DNA from: Loktanella sp. | GTDB lineage: Bacteria > Pseudomonadota > Alphaproteobacteria > Rhodobacterales > Rhodobacteraceae | Reading direction: 5' to 3' | Length of the DNA stretch: 12,745 nucleotides | NCBI GenBank assembly: GCA_003551805.1 | Contig: PUNR01000024.1 | Location: forward strand, 1-12,745 | Shown: piece by piece, positions 1 through 5,785 of the stretch | Layout: every line of letters begins with the position of its first letter | How positions within the stretch are numbered: position 1 is the stretch's first letter | Program-made: the position numbers and the translations under genes | The notes under the pieces: model-generated | Told to the model about the DNA's origin: nothing | Databases searched by the model: none | What the model saw: the letters and a program-made list of their open reading frames with translations, nothing else

Positions 1-68
1 ATACGACCGTCGGCCTGCAGTTCCGCCAGAATCATCCGGTCAATTTCATCTAGTTTCGGGCCAGCCAT
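1..68 (-). CDS. Lrp/AsnC family transcriptional regulator, N-terminal fragment (runs off the window)
   Basis: Only the first 22 codons are inside the window. Read leftward from the ATG at 68-66 they give a start of the form MAGPKLDEIDRMILAELQ followed by ADGR. The LDxIDrxILxELQxDGR pattern is the classic beginning of the winged-helix DNA-binding domain of Lrp/AsnC proteins, which bind DNA as dimers or octamers and often respond to amino acids. A GAGG Shine-Dalgarno sequence at 75-78 (minus strand) lies 6 nt before the ATG and supports this start. The gene is divergent from trxB with about 150 bp between the two starts, so it may regulate itself, trxB or both; that is inference. The ligand-binding (RAM) domain is outside the window, so the effector cannot be guessed. 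Confidence 0.85.
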   Translation of the reverse strand, partial: MAGPKLDEIDRMILAELQADGR

Positions 69-221
69 GTCGTTCCTCGGTCTAATTTTTCCGATTACTA
101 CCTATTTCAAGCCTGCTGCGCAATAATGTTTCAGACTTCAGTAACAAAAGAACACAGCGTCTGATCTTTCATCCTGCGTGGCGGAACGCTATATCATGCA
201 TGAAATCAAATGAGGTCCGCC
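69..221. promoter_or_regulatory. Divergent control region between the Lrp-type gene and trxB
   Basis: This 153-bp gap must hold the promoters of both divergent genes. On the plus strand TATATC at 190-195 could be a trxB -10 box, but no good -35 lies 16-18 bp upstream. On the minus strand TTGAAA (about 103-108) is a possible -35 for the regulator, with only a weak -10. The AT-rich stretch around 80-150 would suit binding by an Lrp-type protein. No clear operator palindrome stands out, apart from the short ATGCAT at 196-201. The individual promoter boxes are weak calls. Confidence 0.35.
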
Positions 222-1190
222 ATGTCCGCCACCCGCCATACCCGCGTTTTGATCATCGGCTCTGGCCCTGCCGGATATACGGCGGGTGTGTATGCTGCCC
301 GCGCGATGCTGGAACCCTTGCTGGTGCAAGGAATGGAACCGGGCGGTCAGCTGACCACCACGACCGAGGTTGAAAACTGGCCCGGTGACACCGAGGTTCA
401 GGGCCCCGACCTGATGCTGCGCATGGAAGCACACGCCCGCGCCATGGGCTGCGAGATCGTGCAAGACATCATCACATCGCTTGATTTGCAGAACCGCCCT
501 TTCACTGCGCAATCCGACAGCGGCACGGTCTATACTGCTGATGCCGTCATTCTGTCGACAGGCGCCCGCGCCAAATGGCTTGGCCTGCCGACCGAGGACA
601 AGTTCAAAGGCTTCGGCGTCAGCGCCTGCGCAACCTGCGACGGGTTCTTCTACCGCGGGCAGGAAATTGTTGTTGTCGGCGGCGGCAATACAGCCGTTGA
701 AGAGGCGCTGTTCCTGACCAATTTCGCCTCCAAGGTCACACTGATCCACCGCCGCGACGAATTGCGCGCCGAAAAGATCCTGCAACAGCGGCTGGAACAG
801 AACCCCAAGATCGAAACTCTGTGGTTCCACGAAGTAGAAGAGGTGTTCGGCACCGACAGCCCGCTGGGTGTCGAAGGAATCCGCGTGCGCGATGTCCGCA
901 GCGGTGAAGTGACCGAAATCGCGGCCAAAGGCGTGTTCATTGCCATCGGCCACGCCCCTGCGTCCGAACTGGTCAAGGGTCAGTTGGAAACCCACAACGG
1001 CGGCTATGTCGTCGTGGAACCCGGCACGACGCGCACAGCGATTCCCGGTGTCTTTGCCGCGGGCGATCTGACGGACCACGTTTACCGTCAGGCCGTCACG
1101 AGTTCGGGGATGGGGTGCATGGCGGCGTTGGACGCAGAACGCTACTTGGCGGCGCTGCACGATCAGCAGGACATGCAAGCCGCGGAATAG
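222..1190 (+). CDS. trxB: Thioredoxin-disulfide reductase (NADPH, FAD)
   Basis: This cytoplasmic flavoenzyme passes electrons from NADPH through FAD and a redox-active disulfide to thioredoxin. The 322-residue protein has the family's usual length and layout: an N-terminal FAD-binding glycine motif GSGPAG (13-18), the active-site CATC pair (Cys136 and Cys139) followed by DG, the NADPH-binding glycine loop GGGNTA (153-158), the HRR basic residues (176-178) that read the 2'-phosphate of NADPH, and the C-terminal GVFAAGDL FAD segment. All key residues are present. An in-frame ATG at 210 would add four residues, but the GAGGT Shine-Dalgarno sequence (212-216) overlaps that codon and is well spaced for the ATG at 222, so 222 is preferred. 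The gene stands alone, divergent from an Lrp-type regulator and closed by a terminator at 1242-1267. Confidence 0.97.
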   Translation: MSATRHTRVLIIGSGPAGYTAGVYAARAMLEPLLVQGMEPGGQLTTTTEVENWPGDTEVQGPDLMLRMEAHARAMGCEIVQDIITSLDLQNRPFTAQSDSGTVYTADAVILSTGARAKWLGLPTEDKFKGFGVSACATCDGFFYRGQEIVVVGGGNTAVEEALFLTNFASKVTLIHRRDELRAEKILQQRLEQNPKIETLWFHEVEEVFGTDSPLGVEGIRVRDVRSGEVTEIAAKGVFIAIGHAPASELVKGQLETHNGGYVVVEPGTTRTAIPGVFAAGDLTDHVYRQAVTSSGMGCMAALDAERYLAALHDQQDMQAAE

Positions 1191-1241
1191 GACAAGCGTC
1201 GCAGTCCCGACCTCATTACAGACCATCGTTCTGCGAATGAC

Positions 1242-1267
1242 CGGCACGCCACAGTGCCGTTCTTTTT
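1242..1267 (+). terminator. Intrinsic terminator of trxB
   Basis: CGGCAC (1242-1247) and GTGCCG (1254-1259) form a perfect 6-bp stem with a 6-nt loop, followed directly by TTCTTTTT (1260-1267). It lies about 50 bp after the trxB stop and insulates the following sulfate-activation gene. Confidence 0.8.
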
Positions 1268-1295
1268 GGCTTGCCGCGCTGGACAATAATACAAC
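1266..1295 (+). promoter_or_regulatory. Candidate promoter of sat-cysC
   Basis: TTGGCT (1266-1271) and TACAAC (1290-1295) are separated by 18 bp and resemble alphaproteobacterial -35 and -10 boxes (4 of 6 matches in the -10). They sit directly after the trxB terminator, as expected for an independent promoter. The -35 overlaps the end of the T-tract. The match is moderate, and transcription would start near 1302. Confidence 0.3.
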
Positions 1296-1304
1296 GTGAG
1301 GGAT

Positions 1305-1322
1305 ATGGCCTGCCCAACGTAA
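1305..1322 (+). other. Five-codon upstream reading frame (Met-Ala-Cys-Pro-Thr) before sat-cysC
   Basis: ATG at 1305 opens a frame coding M-A-C-P-T and closing with TAA at 1320-1322, 20 nt before the ATG pair that starts sat-cysC. A GAGGG sequence (1298-1302) lies just upstream but is only 2 nt from the ATG, closer than ideal. The frame contains a cysteine codon and stands ahead of a sulfur-assimilation gene that itself lacks a good Shine-Dalgarno sequence. It could be a leader peptide or a coupling frame, or chance. Nothing but position and composition supports it. Confidence 0.2.
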
Positions 1323-1342
1323 CAGTGATGATTGTGAATATG

Positions 1343-3052
1343 ATGACGCAGGATCTGGCCCCCATCCCCGAACTTTATGTCTCTTACGAGAGCGCGCAGA
1401 AACTGAAAACCGAAGCCGGCGAATTGGTCAGCCACGACCTGAGCCCGCGTCAGATCTGCGATCTGGAACTGCTGATGAACGGCGGTTTTAACCCGCTGAA
1501 AGGCTTTCTGTCCGAAGCAGATTATAACGGCGTCGTTGACAACATGCGGCTGGCCGACGGGTCGCTGTGGCCGATGCCGATCACGCTGGATGTCGGTGAA
1601 GCTTTCGCTGACAAGGTCACGATCGGGCAAGACATCGCGCTGCGTGACCAAGAGGGTGTGATCCTTGCGACCATGACCGTCACCGACAAATGGGTGCCAA
1701 ACAAAGCGCATGAGGCCGAAATGGTCTATGGCGCCGACGATTCTGCGCATCCTGCCGTCAATTACCTGCACAACACTGCAGGCAGCGTTTATCTTGGCGG
1801 CCCTGTGACAGGCATCCAGCAGCCTGTGCATTACGACTTCCGTGGCCGTCGCGATACGCCCAACGAACTTCGCGCGCTGTTCCGCAAACTGGGCTGGCGC
1901 AAGGTCGTGGCCTTCCAGACCCGCAACCCCTTGCACCGCGCGCATCAGGAACTGACCTTCCGCGCGGCACGCGAAGCACAGGCGAACCTGTTGATCCATC
2001 CCGTCGTCGGCATGACCAAGCCGGGCGACATCGACCATTTCACCCGCGTGCGTTGTTACGAGGCTGTGCTGGACCAATATCCATCCGCCACCACCACGAT
2101 GTCGCTGCTGAACCTTGCCATGCGTATGGCTGGCCCACGCGAGGCTGTCTGGCACGGCCTGATCCGCAAAAACCACGGCTGCACCCATTTCATCGTCGGT
2201 CGCGACCATGCTGGCCCCGGCAAGAATTCTGCCGGTCAGGATTTCTATGGCCCCTATGATGCGCAGGATTTGTTCCGCCAGCATCAGGACGAAATGGGCA
2301 TCGAAATGGTCGATTTCAAACAGATGGTCTATGTGCAGGACCGCGCGCAATATGAACCTGCGGACGAGATTGCCGACAAGGACAAGGTGACGATCCTTGA
2401 TATATCCGGCACCGAACTGCGCCGCCGTCTGGCCGAGGGTCTTGATATTCCCGAATGGTTCTCCTTCCCGCAGGTCGTGGAAGAATTGCGCAAAAGCCGC
2501 CCCGCGCGGGCCAAGCAAGGCTTCACCGTGTTCTTCACAGGCTTTTCTGGTTCGGGAAAATCCACCATCGCCAATGCGCTGATGGTCAAGCTGATGGAAA
2601 TGGGCGGGCGTCCTGTGACTCTGCTTGACGGTGATATCGTGCGCAAGAACCTGTCGTCGGAACTTGGGTTCAGCAAGGAACACCGCGATCTGAATATCAG
2701 GCGCATCGGTTATGTCGCGTCAGAGATCACCAAGAACGGCGGCATCGCGATCTGCGCACCCATTGCGCCATATGCAACCACACGGCGTGCCGTGCGTGAA
2801 GATGTCGAACAATTCGGGGCTTTCGTCGAAATCCACGTCTCTACTTCGATCGAGGAATGCGAACGGCGGGACCGCAAAGGGCTGTACAAGCTGGCACGTG
2901 CGGGAAAGATTGCCGAATTCACGGGGATTTCCGACCCCTACGATGTGCCTGCCAACCCAGAGCTTAGCCTTGATACCGAAAACATGACCGTCGATACATG
3001 CGCGCATCAGGTGATCCTGAAGCTGGAAAGCATGGGTTTGATCAAGGGCTAA
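1343..3052 (+). CDS. sat/cysC: Bifunctional sulfate adenylyltransferase / adenylylsulfate kinase
   Basis: This enzyme activates sulfate in two steps: ATP + sulfate to APS (N-terminal ATP sulfurylase), then APS + ATP to PAPS (C-terminal APS kinase). Counting from ATG 1343, the 569-residue chain has a PUA-like N-terminal part, the ATP sulfurylase motif QTRNPLHRAH (192-201) and GRDHAGPGKN (286-295), then the kinase with P-loop GFSGSGKS (400-407), LDGD (428-431) and the C-terminal SDPYDVPANPE segment. Both active sites look intact, so the kinase is not a degenerate regulatory domain as in some fungal enzymes. The frame is open upstream to 1271, with other ATGs at 1328 and 1340. I chose 1343 because homologues as I know them begin close to the LAPIPELYVSYESAQKL segment; no start has a convincing Shine-Dalgarno sequence. 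No PAPS reductase or sulfite reductase gene is nearby. It converges on the DUF1150/hsp20 operon. Confidence 0.95.
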   Translation: MTQDLAPIPELYVSYESAQKLKTEAGELVSHDLSPRQICDLELLMNGGFNPLKGFLSEADYNGVVDNMRLADGSLWPMPITLDVGEAFADKVTIGQDIALRDQEGVILATMTVTDKWVPNKAHEAEMVYGADDSAHPAVNYLHNTAGSVYLGGPVTGIQQPVHYDFRGRRDTPNELRALFRKLGWRKVVAFQTRNPLHRAHQELTFRAAREAQANLLIHPVVGMTKPGDIDHFTRVRCYEAVLDQYPSATTTMSLLNLAMRMAGPREAVWHGLIRKNHGCTHFIVGRDHAGPGKNSAGQDFYGPYDAQDLFRQHQDEMGIEMVDFKQMVYVQDRAQYEPADEIADKDKVTILDISGTELRRRLAEGLDIPEWFSFPQVVEELRKSRPARAKQGFTVFFTGFSGSGKSTIANALMVKLMEMGGRPVTLLDGDIVRKNLSSELGFSKEHRDLNIRRIGYVASEITKNGGIAICAPIAPYATTRRAVREDVEQFGAFVEIHVSTSIEECERRDRKGLYKLARAGKIAEFTGISDPYDVPANPELSLDTENMTVDTCAHQVILKLESMGLIKG

Positions 3053-3060
3053 CGCCCTTT

Positions 3061-3088
3061 GGTAGCCTGCATCACGATGCAGGCTACC
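3061..3088. terminator. Perfect 12-bp hairpin between convergent genes
   Basis: GGTAGCCTGCAT (3061-3072) and ATGCAGGCTACC (3077-3088) are exact inverted repeats around a 4-nt loop. The hairpin lies exactly 8 nt from the sat-cysC stop on one side and 8 nt from the DUF1150 stop on the other. Neither strand has a proper T-tract after the stem, so it may act as a bidirectional terminator with help or as a 3'-end stabiliser. Confidence 0.6.
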
Positions 3089-3096
3089 AGCAGCAT

Positions 3097-3321
3097 TTAA
3101 TGCACCGTCACCGGATGCATGTGGTTTTCGCGGGCAAGATGAAACGCCATCTTGCGGTCGGCAACCAAGGCCAACTGCTCGCCCTTGGTGTTATGCACAG
3201 CGAACACCTCGCGCAGGTCGCCAATTTCGGCACGCACCTCGGCGGGTAGATCGGCAGTCAACACGGGTTTGACATAAACGATGTCCTGACCCAGCGATTT
3301 AAGATCGTATTTCATATTCAT
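3097..3321 (-). CDS. DUF1150 family small protein, partner gene of hsp20
   Basis: This 74-residue soluble protein has no signal peptide or membrane segment. The core pattern (VYVKPV...LPAEVRAEIGDLREVFAVHNTKGEQLAL, then ADRKMAFHLARENHM) matches my memory of DUF1150 proteins, a small alphaproteobacterial family of unknown function. It starts 3 nt after the hsp20 stop, and its Shine-Dalgarno sequence (AGGAAAGG, minus strand about 3329-3336) lies inside the last hsp20 codons, so the two genes are co-transcribed and probably coupled. An alternative ATG two codons in (3315) is possible but less well spaced. From the shared operon and heat-shock promoter I infer a role in proteostasis, perhaps as a cofactor or modulator of Hsp20. 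No catalytic motif is visible. Confidence 0.82.
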   Translation of the reverse strand: MNMKYDLKSLGQDIVYVKPVLTADLPAEVRAEIGDLREVFAVHNTKGEQLALVADRKMAFHLARENHMHPVTVH

Positions 3322-3324
3322 GAC

Positions 3325-3738
3325 TTAACCTTTCCTGATCGTAATGGTCTGGACAACGCGGTCTGGCACGGACCGTGTCAGATCGACGTGCAACAAACCG
3401 TTTTCCATCACCGCCTCGCCGACATCGACACCGTCGGCCAGCACGAATGACCGTTGGAACTGGCGCGCCGCGATACCGCGATGCAGGAAAATCCGGCCTT
3501 CGCTGTCGTCTTGCTGGCGACCACGGATGACAAGCGAATTATCCTCGACGGTGATGGCCAGATCGTTTTGCGAAAAACCCGCCACGGCCAGCGTGATACG
3601 ATAGGATGTGGCCGATGTCTGTTCGATGTTATACGGGGGATAGCCGTCGTTCCCGCTTTTTGCGGTGCGTTCGACCAGCCGTTCCAGCTGTTCAAATCCC
3701 AAAAGGAACGGATGGGTTCCCAAAGCCATTTTCGTCAT
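3325..3738 (-). CDS. Hsp20/alpha-crystallin family small heat-shock protein
   Basis: Small heat-shock proteins form large oligomers that hold unfolding proteins without using ATP until DnaK/ClpB can rescue them. The 137-residue protein begins with a hydrophobic N-terminal arm (MTKMALGTHPFLLGFEQLERL), continues with the alpha-crystallin beta-sandwich from YPPYNIE through AVAGFSQNDLAITVEDNSL to ENGLLHVDL, and ends with a short tail containing an ITI (I-x-I) anchor used in oligomer assembly. It resembles IbpA-type proteins. The frame is open upstream to 3798, but the ATG at 3738 is preferred: AAGAAGGG lies about 8 nt before it, and the predicted RpoH -10 box (3799-3807) puts the transcript start near 3790, inside the longer frame. 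DUF1150 follows 3 nt after the stop. Confidence 0.93.
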   Translation of the reverse strand: MTKMALGTHPFLLGFEQLERLVERTAKSGNDGYPPYNIEQTSATSYRITLAVAGFSQNDLAITVEDNSLVIRGRQQDDSEGRIFLHRGIAARQFQRSFVLADGVDVGEAVMENGLLHVDLTRSVPDRVVQTITIRKG

Positions 3739-3798
3739 AAGACATGCCCTTCTTGTAAGCGACTGTCGATTTTGCCCCGATTTCGGCGGCGTCTTCAA

Positions 3799-3828
3799 AA
3801 TATGGGTGCCATTCCCGCCGTGATCAAG
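3799..3828 (-). promoter_or_regulatory. RpoH (sigma-32) type heat-shock promoter of hsp20-DUF1150
   Basis: On the minus strand, CTTGAT (plus-strand 3823-3828) is followed after 15 bp by ACCCATATT (3799-3807). The known sigma-32 consensus is CTTGAA, a 13-17 bp gap, then CCCCATNTA. Here 5 of 6 positions match in the -35 and 6 of 8 informative positions match in the -10. Predicted transcription starts near 3790, giving a leader of about 50 nt before the hsp20 ATG at 3738. No CIRCE element is present here. Confidence 0.7.
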
Positions 3829-3862
3829 AGGAAGTATTAGGATGTTGCGCCAACAATGCGTA

Positions 3863-3892
3863 TTGAGATCGGATGAAGTGCAGGGATAAATA
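3863..3892 (+). promoter_or_regulatory. Candidate promoter of the YdcH-like gene, placing the transcript start at the ATG
   Basis: TTGAGA (3863-3868) and TAAATA (3887-3892) are 18 bp apart. The usual 6-8 nt from the -10 to the start point puts the first transcribed base at or next to the A of ATG 3900, which would make a leaderless mRNA. The boxes match the sigma-70 consensus moderately. Confidence 0.4.
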
Positions 3893-3899
3893 CTGACCG

Positions 3900-4118
3900 A
3901 TGACCTCTTTTGCGAAAATGGACGAAATCGACGTTTTACGCGTCAAGCTGGAAATGCTCAAAAGCCAGCACCGCGATTTGGATATCGCGATTGACGCACT
4001 GCATGCCCGCGGATCGACGGATATGCTGACGATCAAACGCCTGAAAAAGCAAAAACTGGCGTTGAAAGATCAGATTGTCGTTCTCGAAGATCGCATTCAC
4101 CCCGATATTATCGCCTGA
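3900..4118 (+). CDS. YdcH/DUF465-like small coiled-coil protein
   Basis: This 72-residue, strongly helical protein is rich in Leu, Lys, Asp and Ile. Heptad-like spacing in LRVKLEMLKSQHRDLDIAI and again in LTIKRLKKQKLALKDQI suggests a helical hairpin or two-stranded coiled coil. The HRDLD...LKKQKLALKDQI pattern is that of the YdcH/DUF465 family, which has no established biochemical role. It precedes purE by 67 bp in the same direction; a separate purE promoter is likely, so this is not firmly an operon. No Shine-Dalgarno sequence stands at normal distance from ATG 3900 (AGGGA is 13 nt away), and the internal ATG at 3918 also lacks one. The predicted promoter supports a leaderless start at 3900. 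Confidence 0.8.
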   Translation: MTSFAKMDEIDVLRVKLEMLKSQHRDLDIAIDALHARGSTDMLTIKRLKKQKLALKDQIVVLEDRIHPDIIA

Positions 4119-4125
4119 TCGCCCG

Positions 4126-4153
4126 TTGCGGCCCGTCAGGGCATGGCTATAGT
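4126..4153 (+). promoter_or_regulatory. Candidate sigma-70 promoter of purEK
   Basis: TTGCGG (4126-4131) and TATAGT (4148-4153) are separated by 16 bp. The -10 matches the consensus in 5 of 6 positions. The start point would fall near 4160, leaving a short leader of about 25 nt with AGGA (4174-4177) as the purE Shine-Dalgarno sequence. Confidence 0.5.
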
Positions 4154-4185
4154 GCCGCTTCAATATTGCTTACAGGACGCCAGTT

Positions 4186-4674
4186 ATGACGCAACCTTTG
4201 GTCGGGATTATCATGGGCAGCCAGTCTGACTGGCCCACTATGCGCGAAGCGGCAGACATGCTCGACCAGTTGGGTGTGCGCTACGAAACGCGGATCGTGT
4301 CGGCGCATCGCACACCTGACAGGCTGTGGGATTACGGCAAAACGGCTGTTTCACGCGGGTTGCAGGTGATTATCGCAGGTGCCGGTGGTGCTGCGCATCT
4401 GCCGGGTATGATGGCATCGAAAACGCGGGTGCCGGTGATTGGCGTGCCGGTCCAGACCAAGGCATTGTCAGGCGTCGACAGTCTTTATTCAATCCTGCAA
4501 ATGCCGCGCGGCTATCCCGTCGCAACAATGGCGATCGGCGGGGCAGGGGCGGCCAATGCCGGGCTGATGGCTGCCGGTATTCTGGCGTTGCAAGACGATG
4601 CGCTGGCCGCACGGCTGGATGCGTGGCGTGCGGCCCTGTCTGCCTCTATCCCGGAAGAACCAGTTGATGACTAA
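4186..4674 (+). CDS. purE: N5-carboxyaminoimidazole ribonucleotide mutase (PurE class I)
   Basis: PurE moves the carboxyl group of N5-CAIR to carbon 4, giving CAIR in de novo purine synthesis in the cytoplasm. The 162-residue length is typical. The signature motifs are all present: GSQSDWPTM (11-19), which binds the nucleotide phosphate; SAHRTP (39-44), which holds the catalytic histidine; and the glycine-rich GAGGAAHLPGM loop (65-75). The SxSDW and AHRTP forms mark the bacterial class I enzyme, which needs PurK. The last 8 bp overlap the purK start, so the two are translationally coupled. Confidence 0.97.
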   Translation: MTQPLVGIIMGSQSDWPTMREAADMLDQLGVRYETRIVSAHRTPDRLWDYGKTAVSRGLQVIIAGAGGAAHLPGMMASKTRVPVIGVPVQTKALSGVDSLYSILQMPRGYPVATMAIGGAGAANAGLMAAGILALQDDALAARLDAWRAALSASIPEEPVDD

Positions 4675-5734
4675 TCCTTTGCCAGTCGGCGCGACAATCG
4701 GAATTCTGGGGGGCGGGCAATTGGGCCGGATGCTGGCGGTGGCCGCGTCAAGGCTGGGACTGAAGGTGCATATTTTCGAGCCGGGCGCCAACCCGCCAGC
4801 GGCAGATCTTGCGCATGCTGTCACCACAGCCAGTTATGACGATCACACCGCCCTGACAGCCTTTGGGCGTTCGGTTGATGTCATTACCTATGAATTTGAA
4901 AATATCCCGACCGCCGCACTGGATTTGCTCGAAACGCTCGCCCCGATCCATCCCGGACGACAGGCGCTTGCTACGTCTCAGGACCGGCTGACCGAAAAGA
5001 CATTCCTGCAAGGTTTAGGTCTGCAAACCGCGCCTTTCGCCGACGTGCCGGACGCGACCGCGTTGGATGCTGCGTTGGACAGCATCGGCGCGCCCGCGAT
5101 CCTCAAGACGCGGCGCATGGGCTATGATGGCAAAGGGCAAGCGCGGATCATGGCCCGCACTGATGCTGCCGCAGCTTGGGCCGATATGCACGGCGCGCCT
5201 GCCATACTGGAAGGGTTCGTGGATTTCAGCCATGAGGTATCGGTCATAGGTGCGCGCGGGCAAGACGGGTCTGTCGCTTGTTATGATCCGGGTGAAAACG
5301 TGCATGACGACGGTATCCTGCGCACAACCAAAGTGCCCGCCAATCTAAGCGCGTCACAGCGCACCGACGCGGTGCTGATCGCGGCGCGCGTCCTGAATGC
5401 GCTGGACTATGTTGGCGTCATGGGCGTCGAATTGTTCGTGACTTCCAACGGGCTGATCGTGAACGAAATTGCGCCGCGTGTGCATAATTCCGGCCATTGG
5501 ACGCAAAATGGCTGCACAATTTGCCAGTTCGAGCAGCATATCCGCGCCGTGGCTGGCTGGCCCTTGGGCGACGGTGCACGGCATTCCGACGTGATTATGG
5601 AAAACCTGATCGGCGACGATATGGATAAACTGGCCGATTATGCAAAAACAGATGCAGCGATCCACCTTTACGGCAAAGCCGAGGTTAAACCCGGCCGCAA
5701 AATGGGCCACGTCAATCGCATCGTCAGAGCGTAA
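4667..5734 (+). CDS. purK: N5-carboxyaminoimidazole ribonucleotide synthase (ATP-grasp)
   Basis: PurK uses ATP and bicarbonate to carboxylate AIR to N5-CAIR, the substrate of PurE. The 355-residue protein has the N-terminal pre-ATP-grasp loop GGGQLGRM (15-22), the EFENIP segment (76-81), the ATP-grasp lysine and glycine loop KTRRMGYDGKGQ (147-158), the metal- and ATP-binding NEIAPRVHNSGHWT (266-279), and the C-terminal HLYGK (333-337). The frame is open upstream to 4598, but ATG 4667 overlapping the purE stop is the natural start: GGAAG about 9 nt before it serves as Shine-Dalgarno sequence, and the protein then begins close to the first beta strand. Nothing is truncated. Convergent with the hydrolase gene. 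Confidence 0.97.
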   Translation: MTNPLPVGATIGILGGGQLGRMLAVAASRLGLKVHIFEPGANPPAADLAHAVTTASYDDHTALTAFGRSVDVITYEFENIPTAALDLLETLAPIHPGRQALATSQDRLTEKTFLQGLGLQTAPFADVPDATALDAALDSIGAPAILKTRRMGYDGKGQARIMARTDAAAAWADMHGAPAILEGFVDFSHEVSVIGARGQDGSVACYDPGENVHDDGILRTTKVPANLSASQRTDAVLIAARVLNALDYVGVMGVELFVTSNGLIVNEIAPRVHNSGHWTQNGCTICQFEQHIRAVAGWPLGDGARHSDVIMENLIGDDMDKLADYAKTDAAIHLYGKAEVKPGRKMGHVNRIVRA

Positions 5735-5757
5735 ATATCCCCGCCGGAGGCATTGTG

Positions 5758-5776
5758 GCCCGGCTACAGGCCGGGC
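5758..5776. terminator. GC-rich hairpin between purK and the convergent hydrolase gene
   Basis: GCCCGGC (5758-5764) and GCCGGGC (5770-5776) form a perfect 7-bp stem with a 5-nt loop, 23 nt after the purK stop and 9 nt after the hydrolase stop. Neither strand continues into a strong T-tract (the minus strand gives CACAATG). It probably serves as a transcript end for one or both genes, but not as a textbook intrinsic terminator. Confidence 0.45.
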
Positions 5777-5785
5777 TGCAAAACA

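Noticed and set aside
189..1286. Minus-strand open frame (365 codons) opposite trxB
   Set aside because: It is a shadow of trxB codon bias; it has no known motifs and crosses the trxB terminator.
1270..1345. A metabolite riboswitch ahead of sat-cysC
   Set aside because: The leader is only about 40 nt from the predicted start and has no stem arrangement or conserved core that I can match to a SAM or other sulfur-related riboswitch.
1163..2683. Long minus-strand open frame (506 codons) opposite sat-cysC
   Set aside because: It is antisense to an intact enzyme with all motifs and shows no recognisable domain. It also overlaps the trxB end and terminator.
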